Source: Bremerella sp. TYQ1 (GTDB taxonomy: Bacteria; Planctomycetota; Planctomycetia; Pirellulales; Pirellulaceae). From it: a stretch of DNA of 64,000 bases. The notes beneath the pieces are model-generated. The model ran no database searches. It was not told the DNA's origin and saw only the letters and a program-made list of their open reading frames with translations. The stretch covers positions 372,001 to 436,000 of the forward strand of contig NZ_CP083740.1 in the NCBI RefSeq assembly GCF_020150455.1, given 5' to 3'. Positions 57,001 through 63,090 of the stretch are shown one piece after another. Each line of letters opens with the position of its first letter. The first letter of the stretch is position 1. The position numbers were made by a program, and so were the translations under genes.

Positions 57001-59329
57001 CACCAACCAGTACGGTCACTACAACTACGACCAGAACGGCAACCGCGTCCGTCACGGTTACACGGTTGGCAAGAACAACCAGTTGCTGACCGACGGCGAG
57101 AAGCTCGAATTCTTCTACGACGGAGGGGATCCTTCCAAGTACCGCCTGCAGTTCAACATCGATGAAGATGAAGACGGTTACGGCGGTTTTAATCCGTCTG
57201 CCGGACCCGGGGCGCCTGTGACCGATGCCGACTTCTACGCGGAGGAAATTGGCAACCAAATCTCTACCAGCCACTATGTTAATGTCAACGAAGGAACGGA
57301 AACGGTCGTTGAATCGACAATCGGTGACGGCTCGTTCCTCGGAAACGACGTTGATTTCTATCGCTTCAGTATGGGGTCCGGCGATACCATCGGCATCGAC
57401 GTCGACGCGCTGCTGATGGACGACGGCACGCAACTTGGCACGGCGAACATTCGCCTGCGGCTGTTCGATTATCTAGGGAACCAAGTAGCTTACAATATTG
57501 ATGGTATCGATCCAGACAACAATTCGTACTCAAACGATCCGTACCTCGTTTTCACCTCTTACAGCGGAGGCGAATACTACCTGGGCGTCTCCTTCGAGTG
57601 GCACTCCAACTACGATCCACTGGAGCCATACGAAGGCAGCGGCACCGCTTCCAACAGCTACACCTACGACGACGAAGGGGCCCGTACCTCGAAGACCGAC
57701 CTAAGCACCGGCGAGACAACCGAGTACGAGTGGAACCACCGTCATCAGCTGACCAAGATCACCGAGAAGGACGATCTGGGCAACGTCACCAAGATCGTTG
57801 AGTACGAGTACGACCCGCTCGGCAGACGCATCGCCAAGCACATCGATAATAACGGTGATGGCGATACACTCGACGCAGGAGACGACGTCGACCTGTTCTT
57901 CTACGACGGCCAGCACATCGCCCTACAAACGGACGAAAGCGGCAACGAAGAGCACCACTACCTGCACGGCCCGGCCATCGACATGATCCTGGCCGACGAA
58001 GACGCTACCGGCGAAGTGCTTTGGGCCGCGACCGACCACCTGGGCAGTGTGACCACGCTGTTAGACTTCGACGGCACCAGCGACACAGACGTCGTCGCTA
58101 CGTTTACCTACGATGCCTTCGGCAACGTCACGGATCAGACGGGCAGCGGGGTGGACTTTTCGTTTGGCTACACCGGACGGGAAATCGATGCCGAAAGCGA
58201 TCTGCAGTATAATCGGGCTCGGTACTACGACGCGGATATTGGGCGGTGGTTGAGTCAGGACCCGATTTCGTTCTCGGCGGGGGATGAGAATCTTTATCGG
58301 TATGTGGGGAATACGGTCACGATTTACGTTGATCCAAGTGGGCTGCAAGGGGGAGATTGGCTCGATTGGGCGGCATCATGGAATCCGGGAAGGGGTTTTG
58401 GGGGGGACCAATATGATGATTACTTTACTTGGTCCGAGCCTTTCGGACCGTGGAATTCTAATCCCACTTCGAGTCAACCAAGCAACACCACTGGGCCCAA
58501 GAGTGGCACGCAGGCATCAATTAGAAAGGACCTAGCAAAACAAGACGCCGGCTGGAAAGCATCCGATGAACAAATGAAAGAGCGGATGCGAGATGCAAAA
58601 GACGCCGCTGAGGATTTGCAAGATCATCTGGGAAGTTCGACTCCGGGTGTTGGGCAGGTAAAAGACGCGATAGAAATACGAAGTGGGAAGCGTTTCGTAG
58701 ATGGCGAAGAATTAGGTTGCATGGACTATGTTGGTCGAGCTGCTAACGTGGGGGCGAGTGGTGCTACAATATTCGGCTCTGCTGATGAGCTAATCGAAGG
58801 CGGCGGTTCAGCCGCGAGGAATGCTGGAAGATCGAAAGGAAGTAGTTCGGGAGGGAAGCAGGTTGCAAGAAGCGCTTTCAGCAATCTACATGCCGGTTGG
58901 TATAGACACATCGATGGTATTGTTGATGAATTGGTCGCAAGCGGACGTCCTCGGACTATTGTTTTGGGAGAAGGCGGACAAGGTAAAATCGCCAGCTTCG
59001 TTAATCGGGATCCACGAAAGGTAACCGAGTTTCTGGAAATGCGTCCTAGGAACCTTGACTATTCGGACGCATTTAAAAGCGGAAAAGGCACGGCAGCGAT
59101 GGAGGCCGAAACGCTTGAATTCAATTTGGCTTTGATTAGACGACTGCAACAGCAGGGATTCACGTTTGAAGTTATGGGTGATATTTCGTCGTCCTGTGCT
59201 GCAACATCAAGTTGGTTAAAGGCTGAGCTTGAAGTGCTTGAATCATTAGGAGTCCGTTGGAAAACGATTCCTCAATCTCAGATCGACGAAGTAATGAAAT
59301 TAAAACCGTGGGGACGACCTAGAAGGTGA
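48044..59329 (+). CDS. Giant choice-of-anchor-D/Calx-beta/RHS protein with C-terminal toxin-like tip
   Basis: The 3761-residue protein begins with a basic leader ending RLQARNMLAND, as in many planctomycete surface proteins. Domains in order: a choice-of-anchor-D-like domain (about 159-260), nine Calx-beta-like repeats (about 262-1346) with boundaries of the type TIEDNDDWTV, a Cys-rich NPGCSCSCGCAGQT (about 1353-1366), YD/RHS repeats (about 1566-3386), including fourteen 50-residue units, interrupted by a pre-peptidase-C-terminal (PPC)-like domain (about 3063-3193), the RHS core YNRARYYDADIGRWLSQDP near 3390 and DPSGL near 3430, then a tip of about 326 residues. The tip ends WGRPRR, is more AT-rich and is not a domain I recognise. 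RHS proteins encapsulate a C-terminal toxin; the downstream overlapping gene is its likely immunity partner. Confidence 0.92.
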   Translation: MHLPHNAWKLTLARLGLRLKKKSPAKIKKSRPMKMERLQARNMLANDTGVVPFSETINLSGIEDELIGANVVEELQAGGTSIFVGTIPGSVSDVEEASGRSAMISLVSEYEREAEDAWRKWSDENIGDGDRGRSDGVGSMLALEGEGYGEAEIDADFAGTPILDGAYGSFGTVAIGGSASRSVVIRNTGDAALSISGISISGSYSVSGNTGSGTLNPGQSRTLTVSMTGTSTAGTKTGTLSVSSNDSDENPFDIHLYGDVVKPTASISGGSSSLVEGNSDTYTISLNMPAAQSTNVYYTMNTGSASTSDFSPTSGSYVTIPAGQTSATVNISALNDTLVESTENFSIQLTSGSNYSLGGSSSKTISIYDTDEWTISVTAIDSTAEESGGNTGKFRVSRSGASNYTSPITVALNVSGSATYGNDYGFSLGTYNGSGISVTIPSGQTYVDIVVTPANDGIREGSETVTLQATSGTKYTAGSPSSATVTIEDNDDWTVSLSAADSTASEEGPSSGYFVVTRSGSPDLFAPLTVYVSRSGTATNGVDYATISSAVTIPAYSSSAYIYVNPINDNKKESSETVQLSLAGSSGYQISGSSSGTVTIEDNDDWTVDLVVSDTSAHEENASTEKGQVTLTRSGETDLSNPLPVSLSFSGSTAISGVDYVTIPSTYTIPAGQTSVTIDVTAINDAYRESDEDVYFTLASNSTYYNQGSSVSGNVTIGDNDDWVVALVVTGSTAEEGGTAGSFYFTRTSPGGYSVAQSKAISVGFSADSMASTASAGDYSFSSSYATFADGSATSNSISVNAVNDNLWETTEYLEFDLTPNSTYFATGSPSSGNITILDNDQWDVSAIAGGNAAETEDGKGTQTFTITRSGESDKTHALSVGFTLSGDADYTTDYTLSSSATLVMDGSSGTITIPSGETEVTITLTPVNDALQEEEEEVVLTIVPKDAVNGAAGGYESTGGPASMYIYDNDQWEVDVTLTGGPAQETPSNNATQTFTITRTGETDKSHPLDVYFSWDGSATVVDDYTLTASQTLSSGLITIPAGLDTVTITVHPVNDDLREQTETVELKLTDKSTTGTAGYSTTTASQTIEIEDNDDWAVTIEATEPTAQEMDQVPGEFTVTRSGESDLTYPLTVYLDISGTATHASDYSLSPIESLSGSQLEIVIPAGETTIALTLTPEDEGDIEGDETAILTIVEQTTYGTPGYTGSGSDTVTIEDRKEWDVTIKANSPSEIYEKGSDGATKSSFTFTRSNLNDFSKALDLTVEWGGYATNGTDYKGDSSSLPSTITIPADEASVTIIVEAINDTKAGVAPEKDEDIRPELIAPTEYPEYRIVGDTSAYIWIVDTYVPPGNPGCSCSCGCAGQTMSESNSGSIKTGGGNVENDSSATQKSQANIEAQVRMDAGSASAERIQAVLTVNGNQVSSIHFDPSTATLGDTLRFAQLADTSSLDSGFYDWTMDIIDHYSDETTRTRTYHGKKDVYKAKSGFGDGWRIPESERLIFQSDGITWERGTGNLHFFSDNGDGTYTQLVGDFNDTELVENVDGSFTISQKSGVTFNFSSAGLVETITDRNGNESTFSYIDADSDSQTDDLSQITASSGKTKTYTYTSGKITQVTDFDGTVTNYQYDANGRLEKSITPDPDGTGTLSDLESVFGYNTTTGQLTSYTSPKNETTTFNFDANGLYTGRTNPDSSQNAMTSWVASGLPDTSGGKGTEGNEADLVTTAGTSAKVTDEEGKEWEYRYGTAGRVTEAIDPNGAITYYEYNDIGQIAKLTQPDPDGSGPETEYVTTYEYDDHGNRTKIIHSDSSEEIWTYNSSFAHPISYIDRNGKKTLYTLDAKGNVETVQQVIGFVDGVGNSETDDITIEYDYTPAPSSSSDPPEGLVSEKIDGIGRVTQYSYNGQGDLTKITFAVGTIDEAYVEFKYDSNGWLTDYYDELGQRTQYEYYTDGMLKQETLPDPDGAGLLTSPIYSYQYDGNGNLVEQTDPLGRITTYTYDDVGNLTKITLPDHDDDGNLTNYEYLYNDSRQLTGFKDALGVLTEYAYDGLGQLLIITLADPDGIGPLTASKIEYEYDSLGRVTSMLDQLGRETTYNFSDFGNKSTANYVDPDGTGPLFSVSSKVEYDAVGNMLESSYYNQAVQYEYDDLHRLIKVTYEDPDGAGQLVAPERSYQYDDAHQLRFVTDELGNVTEYQYDNRGRLKTIIHPDPDGTGELASPTESMLYDDAGQLTSYTDELGNTTSYVYDDLGRLESMTLPDPDGAGNQAAATFNYTYDAVGNLLTESDAFGKLTCYEYDDHDNLIEITYPDPDGTGSKQAPVESFEYDDNGRLILVVDAAGNETAYEYDDLGRLVKVTLPDPDDAGEQESPVYIFEYDLVGNLISETDSLGNVTSYEYDNLDRLTTITSPDPDGEGGQQSPVERFVYDIYGNLKEAINPRGLTTTYQYDNLNRLTSVTEPDPDGPSPGGSQTSPVSSYQYDAAGNVTSFTDANGNTTAYQYDHLQRLTLVVLPDPDGVGGETSPQYQYKYDAASNVTKVIDPLDRETTYEYDDLQQLVKITQPDPDGVGGDSAPVFSFVYDAQGRLKKEIDARSAVTEYFYDHLGRLTSVTTEDPDGGGSQTAATTAFDYDILDRLISRTDPLGKTTTYDYDNLGRLIEEVSPITSVKMTYTYDSEGNLLAETDGLGHTTSYVYDNLYRTIAKINAEGRITEYAYDANGNLLSLLDPAANLTTWAYDGLDRVTQETNELNKSRYYEYDAVGNVVEQTDRNGDVIEYDYDNLNRLVTERWKDGTTTVETFNYVYDAASQLTSASGSSSSLSYVYDNLGRVKELTQQHHSQTYSVDQTFDAMGNRLSFSAELNAVASVVNTFAYDLLGRMTSVTQTGTQTDKMVEFAYNKRDQLLGIDRYEDATGTTKFFTTDFQYDDAGRVTDIDHEALDDDGYGGPSMGMVDSFDFGYDAASRITTLYSYGGGTVTFQYDDSSQLTYEYSTGTNQYGHYNYDQNGNRVRHGYTVGKNNQLLTDGEKLEFFYDGGDPSKYRLQFNIDEDEDGYGGFNPSAGPGAPVTDADFYAEEIGNQISTSHYVNVNEGTETVVESTIGDGSFLGNDVDFYRFSMGSGDTIGIDVDALLMDDGTQLGTANIRLRLFDYLGNQVAYNIDGIDPDNNSYSNDPYLVFTSYSGGEYYLGVSFEWHSNYDPLEPYEGSGTASNSYTYDDEGARTSKTDLSTGETTEYEWNHRHQLTKITEKDDLGNVTKIVEYEYDPLGRRIAKHIDNNGDGDTLDAGDDVDLFFYDGQHIALQTDESGNEEHHYLHGPAIDMILADEDATGEVLWAATDHLGSVTTLLDFDGTSDTDVVATFTYDAFGNVTDQTGSGVDFSFGYTGREIDAESDLQYNRARYYDADIGRWLSQDPISFSAGDENLYRYVGNTVTIYVDPSGLQGGDWLDWAASWNPGRGFGGDQYDDYFTWSEPFGPWNSNPTSSQPSNTTGPKSGTQASIRKDLAKQDAGWKASDEQMKERMRDAKDAAEDLQDHLGSSTPGVGQVKDAIEIRSGKRFVDGEELGCMDYVGRAANVGASGATIFGSADELIEGGGSAARNAGRSKGSSSGGKQVARSAFSNLHAGWYRHIDGIVDELVASGRPRTIVLGEGGQGKIASFVNRDPRKVTEFLEMRPRNLDYSDAFKSGKGTAAMEAETLEFNLALIRRLQQQGFTFEVMGDISSSCAATSSWLKAELEVLESLGVRWKTIPQSQIDEVMKLKPWGRPRR
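48826..52080 (+). repeat. Nine Calx-beta-like repeats
   Basis: Within the giant gene, units of about 115-125 residues recur with the border DNDDWTV or DNDQWD and inner VTIPAGQTS and NDxxxExxE motifs typical of calcium-binding Calx-beta domains. The last border (EDRKEWD) is the most diverged. Confidence 0.85.
53909..56008 (+). repeat. Fourteen 150-bp RHS units
   Basis: The protein repeats LPDPDGxGxxxSPxxxYxYD followed by xxGNLxxxTDxLGNxTxYxYD and DLGRLxxIT, about 50 residues each. The block is 2,100 bp, exactly 14 times 150. DNA copies begin near cc(c/t)GATCC(G/A/C)GA(T/C)GG. The DPDG insert lengthens the ordinary 21-residue YD repeat pair. Confidence 0.85.
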
Positions 59330-59718
59330 TGAATATGACGACCAATACAGTTGCCTTTTCAGTTGACGATGTGGAGATTCTTTACTCTATTCCATTGCCT
59401 GGTGGCGATATTGCAACGATTGTCCGTGCTTTTACCTTTCTAAACCGATCCGCCCCGCCACCTTTCTCATTAATAAAAGATTGTTTCACGAAGGCTCTTC
59501 AGTCCGGCATTATGGTGGAGAACGATGGCCACTTTCAGATTGTGCCAGAGTGGTACAAACGAATTCACGGATATGATGCTTCAGAAGGAAATGAAATCGA
59601 GTCCATGTTGGCGTTTCAAGATGAGTTTGTGGGGGAGGAATTGTCTGTAGTTGCTGCTCTACAAGCGAGTTTTACTGAGAAAGCGTATAGTGCCATATTG
59701 CAAGGTATGTCTGAATAG
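59329..59718 (+). CDS. Candidate immunity protein for the RHS tip
   Basis: The 129-residue product starts at ATG 59329, sharing one base with the stop of the giant gene, so the two are translated together. The sequence (TVAFSVDDVEILYSIPLPGG, AFTFLNRSAPPPFSLIKDCF, PEWYKRIHGYD) is soluble with no signal peptide and no recognised family. Position directly after a polymorphic-toxin-like C terminus is the standard place for an immunity gene. ATG 59335 is an alternative start. AT content matches that of the tip rather than that of the RHS body. Confidence 0.6.
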   Translation: MNMTTNTVAFSVDDVEILYSIPLPGGDIATIVRAFTFLNRSAPPPFSLIKDCFTKALQSGIMVENDGHFQIVPEWYKRIHGYDASEGNEIESMLAFQDEFVGEELSVVAALQASFTEKAYSAILQGMSE

Positions 59719-59861
59719 GATTACTAGGACGGGTGGAAGTCACAAGCTGTTTGGCTTTCACTGGTGATCGAGATAAGAGCGGCGACATTTGATTAGAAGC
59801 TGTTTTTCCCTGTTGAAAACCGATCTTCCGTTTTCGGTTCCCCAGCGCTAAATTATCAGGC

Positions 59862-60101
59862 ATGAGCACGAAGCAAAACAACCTGATCGCCGTGGCTCGC
59901 CTCAGCATGAAGCTGGCGGCCAAGTTTATGCGGCCCTATTCGCACGAGCAGGCACCCAAGCGATACACACAACCGCAGTTGATGACCTGCCTTGTCTTGA
60001 AGGCGTATCTGAAAACGACTTACCGGGGCGTGATCGAGGTCGTCGATGCCTCGGATAACCGCTTCTCAATTCCTGGCATGAGGTTCACGATTTCAAGATA
60101 A
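59862..60101 (+). pseudogene. Truncated transposase, N-terminal fragment
   Basis: The 79-residue frame holds KRYTQPQLMTCLVLKAYLKT and TYRGVIEVVDASDN, which fits the N-terminal region of IS4/IS5-like transposases; full proteins of this kind have more than 300 residues. After DNRFSIPGM the sequence departs and stops, and no DDE residues follow in any frame that I can see. It marks past insertion-sequence activity beside the toxin locus. Confidence 0.65.
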
Positions 60102-60350
60102 TGCATTCGCCTGATTTTATCGTCGCCTTTGGAAGACCGCCATGCAATCAATTGAATTGCTCAAAGGGAGTCAACTTTGCCCCGGCAGTATGACCACCTT
60201 CAACGGGCTGCCATACTCTCGAGTTCCCAATTTAGAAACAGGAACCGAACTTTAGGCGACGCAGGTGGCAAATAGAACGGCATTCAATTGCAAGTAAAGC
60301 CTGATGAAGAAAAAGGTTATGGCTAAGATCGGCGGGAGTTGAGAATCCTT

Positions 60351-60368
60351 TAGTTGTGTCCACAACTA
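60351..60368. promoter_or_regulatory. Palindrome P1 (TAGTTGTG-TC-CACAACTA)
   Basis: Perfect 8-bp arms around TC. It shares TTGTG-NN-CACAA with P2. It lies 12 bp beyond the 3' end of the broken membrane-protein gene. Confidence 0.5.
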
Positions 60369-60380
60369 CGTTGGATTCAA

Positions 60381-60714
60381 CTAGTGAGAGTCACTCAGGG
60401 CGTCGACGATACCTCCGGCAACGTCGGCAACTCTTCCGTCGGTAATTGCGGCGGCAGAAAATCCTACTAACACGACAAGGAAGATACCTACGAACGCTGG
60501 AAAAATCACCGACCACAACCCATGAAATTACGGGGCCGTTGACTACGAAACTAATTGCTCCGTTCTCATCCTGCTGCCAGTCGACACTCTCTACGTCTTC
60601 GCCGTTCCTCCACTCTGAGAACTCCTGCGCATTCGATAGGTAGTTGTATTTGCACTGGACTGTAGTTCCATCCAAACAAACAAGGAAGTTTTCTTGCCCG
60701 AAGCCAAGCTGAAG
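60381..60714 (-). pseudogene. Frameshifted membrane protein fragment
   Basis: On the minus strand one frame runs from about 60714 with GQENFLVCLDGTTVQCKYNY and NAQEFSEWRNGEDVESVDWQ to FVVNGPVISWVVV. Near 60525 the sensible reading moves by +1 into VIFPAFVGIFLVVLVGFSAA and AITDGRVADVAGGIVDALSD, ending at TAG 60381-60383. The in-frame continuation is a nonsense Arg/Cys-rich stretch. This fits a soluble domain plus a transmembrane helix broken by a single frameshift; no start codon with a ribosome site is left upstream. Family unknown. Confidence 0.55.
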
Positions 60715-60879
60715 CTAGTGATTGATGCCTTAGACCGCTCACGTCACGAAGTCATCTACTTTGCGGTGAACGCGTTTGAAATTTCGCAAAGTCTTCGGGT
60801 AAATGGTTTAGTGCAGATTTCGATGCGAAGAGTCGAATCCTCGAAATCCTCTGCTTGAACTGGACTCTCAATGACGTAA

Positions 60880-60899
60880 CTCATTGTGCCCACAATGAG
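60880..60899. promoter_or_regulatory. Palindrome P2 (CTCATTGTG-CC-CACAATGAG)
   Basis: Perfect 9-bp arms around CC, the longest of the three related palindromes. Confidence 0.5.
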
Positions 60900-61188
60900 A
60901 AAGCCCTTCAAACTAATACCCAATGGGCTTATTTCTAAAGATGGTTGAGACGGCAAAACTGCGATTCAACTTCCTCGGCAGGTCGTCAGCAAGACTCCGA
61001 TGCAGCGATCCATTGAAGTCGCAGGACTTGCGGCACTGTTGGCATTTTTTTTCGGGAGCCGATCTCTGGAAAAGTACCGAAGTCAGTCCAGTCGCCGATG
61101 CGTCAGTCAATGTGAGCAAAGCAGTGTCGGAATCCTTCCTGCGCAACTATCTTTACTTGAAATCCTCGCGATGGTTACGTTGAAGTAA

Positions 61189-61204
61189 CATTGTATTCAC
61201 AATG
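61189..61204 (+). promoter_or_regulatory. Palindrome P3 in the promoter of the M41-like gene
   Basis: CATTGT-ATTC-ACAATG has 6-bp arms; its right half CACAATG equals that of P2. It ends one base before TATAAT (61206-61211), so a bound protein would block a promoter there. The peptidase gene starts about 70 bp downstream. Confidence 0.5.
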
Positions 61205-61282
61205 CTATAATGTCTCGCGGTGGTAGGTCATCATGTACAATTATGTTATGTTTGCTCGCGGCAATGAAACAGGAGAACGCTC

Positions 61283-61864
61283 ATGCTGAATCAGAAGAAG
61301 TCTACGCCCGAAGAGGCTGCATACCATGAGGCCGGCCACTGCTACGTTGCCGTACGAGATGCTGGACGAATCGTGAATTGGATGGACATTCAGGAGGAAG
61401 ATGATGGCTGGAGCGGCACGACAAATATTGTGCCTGACTACCAAAATTTGCTTACTTGGACGACGATTGCCGTTGCAGGCATCGCGGCGGAGGCGAGGCA
61501 AGATGCCAACCGCCGCTTCCCAGAAGAGAAGTTGATAGTCACTGGCGACCTCGTTGAACAGGTCAAGGACTACGTTGATGAGGCTGAAAAGCTGGCTAGA
61601 AACAAGAAAAAGGTCCTCGCGGTTCAGATCAACTTTCCAACCGAAGGTGGTCAGCAGGCCGTCAGTGCGATCTCCATCAGTGACGTACGTCAGATTACAC
61701 TGCCCTACCGGGATCGCTGGTCTTTGCAAACGTCTCTGGGGATCGTAGTAAGCATCGTCCAGAACGACCGGTATTGGGCCGACATCGATAAACTCGCTCA
61801 GGCTTTGCTCAAAAAACAGGCTATTGGCCGTGACGAAATCGAGACTTTTTTGGGCCTACGTTAA
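61283..61864 (+). CDS. Stand-alone M41-like (FtsH-type) metallopeptidase domain
   Basis: The 193-residue protein begins TPEEAAYHEAGHCYVAVRDA, with HEAGH at residues 15-19, the zinc motif of FtsH-type M41 peptidases. WTTIAVAGIAAEAR is the helix with the 'GxAAE' block that follows in M41, and the end RYWADIDKLAQALLKKQ, IGRDEIETFL resembles the last helix of FtsH. No AAA domain and no membrane helix are present, so it is a free peptidase domain. CAGGAG lies before ATG 61283. A palindrome-controlled promoter lies upstream. A role in a regulated proteolysis or conflict system is inference. Confidence 0.78.
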   Translation: MLNQKKSTPEEAAYHEAGHCYVAVRDAGRIVNWMDIQEEDDGWSGTTNIVPDYQNLLTWTTIAVAGIAAEARQDANRRFPEEKLIVTGDLVEQVKDYVDEAEKLARNKKKVLAVQINFPTEGGQQAVSAISISDVRQITLPYRDRWSLQTSLGIVVSIVQNDRYWADIDKLAQALLKKQAIGRDEIETFLGLR

Positions 61865-61876
61865 GTGAGAAACTCT

Positions 61877-61923
61877 GTAGGCTGATGAGTGGTGAGCCTA
61901 CCCCTACCGGTTCATCAGCCTGC
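61877..61923 (+). promoter_or_regulatory. Competing stem-loops after the M41-like gene
   Basis: AGGCTGATGA (61879-61888) can pair with TCATCAGCCT (61912-61921); alternatively GTAGGCT (61877-61883) pairs with AGCCTAC (61895-61901). The two stems exclude each other. No T-run follows, so a plain intrinsic terminator is unlikely. Confidence 0.4.
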
Positions 61924-62043
61924 CCTGTGTGTTGTTAGAGCGGTCAAGCAAACGGTGATTTCCCCTTTCCCAACCGTGGCACGCGGTAGATCTTACCGAA
62001 GTTGATCGGCGGGAGATTACGCGATTTCATTGGCGAGTACACC

Positions 62044-62961
62044 ATGTCTAAACTCCGACCTCACACGAACTTTTTGTTTGAAGCGGGAAAAGTATTGCCG
62101 CAGTTTGTGGTTAAGAGCGTTACCCGCATCCTCGGCATTCGCAAAGATGGCGGTCCGGCCGACCACCGCGGCACGGCTGTGATGTGCTGCGTGCAAGGAC
62201 GACAAGCCTTTGTCACCGCGAACCATGTCCTCACCGAGATCGAGAAGTCCGATGACTATCGATGCACCGGAATCAGCGCCTCCCCGGATGGTTTTCAGGC
62301 GCAGTACTTGCGATTCCCCGATATTGATGTAGCGGTCATCATGCCTGAAAACGAGATTAAAGTCCGAGAGGGAAGTGTTTTTTGGCCGAGCAACTGGTGC
62401 GATCTTCAGGAGCACGCTGTCATGGTCGGTGATTACATGCTCATGTACGGGTTTCCGGCGCGATTCTCACGTTTCTCAAACTTCCTTCCGGGCAATATCT
62501 CCGAGGGTTACACCCACGTCACTTGGGTCCGACCTCGTCACAGTCAGGCCCAAGATCCCCTCTGGAAGCCCTTCGCGGAGATTGCTGGTTATCCCCCGAT
62601 CCCAGACGAATTGCTACAGTCCTGACAGTTTTGTCTCAATTTCGACGAACCAACCGGCCCCTTGAAAACACAGGAAGGCGACCTCGTGACCAGTGCCGGA
62701 ATCCTAAAGGAGCATGCAGGGCTCTACGTTGACTCGCCGAGCTTACCGGGACAGCAACCTTTTGGTGCGTTTGGATTGAGCGGCAGCCCCGTCTGGAGAT
62801 TCGGTGCTGCCGAAGCGGCTTGGTCGCTGGACCTTTGGTCGCCTGAATCGGCGCGACTGGCTGGGATCATTACGCATTGGAATGAAGAACGTTCCTTCTT
62901 AAAGGCGACCAGATTCAGTGAGATCTTCACACGAATGTCCGAGTCACTTCATCGGGCGTAG
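62044..62961 (+). pseudogene. Trypsin-like serine protease interrupted by an in-frame TGA
   Basis: From ATG 62044 one frame continues to TAG 62961, broken only by TGA at 62623-62625 after PPIPDELLQS. The first part (193 residues) has RGTAVMCCVQ, the His in AFVTANHVL and the Asp in DIDVAVIMP; the second part, beginning QFCLNFDEPTGPLKTQEGDL, has the Ser in FGLSGSPVW. Together they make a complete His-Asp-Ser trypsin-like protein of about 305 residues. The simplest reading is a nonsense mutation (for example from TGG). Readthrough or recoding of the TGA cannot be excluded because both halves remain free of other damage. Confidence 0.7.
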
Positions 62962-63090
62962 ACGCCTTTGAGTAGGCAAGTTATATCTATCTAGAGAGGG
63001 GGGCAATAGTAAGGCGTGACCGACAACGGTGTGAAAACGATTCATACGGAGCCAAGAAGAGAAGGGGTTGCTGAATCGCTCTTTATCACG

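Larger units (their letters stand above)
60715..61282. other. Non-coding stretch with two palindromes
   Basis: The 568 bp hold no convincing gene; the reading frames on both strands lack ribosome sites and normal composition. The palindromes P2 and P3 and a TATAAT box at 61206-61211 are the only clear signals. Sequence is AT-rich compared with the core. Confidence 0.5.

Noticed and set aside
57241..59024. Many antisense reading frames inside the giant gene
   Set aside because: They arise from biased codon use in the Asp/Tyr-rich repeats and have no ribosome sites.
60756..60956. 66-residue minus-strand frame with a hydrophobic patch
   Set aside because: Overlaps palindrome P2, has no ribosome site and no partner; could be more debris but cannot be supported.
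62623..62625. Selenocysteine reading of the TGA
   Set aside because: The TGA is far from the catalytic Ser, there is no obvious SECIS hairpin, and nothing else in the family suggests a selenoprotein.
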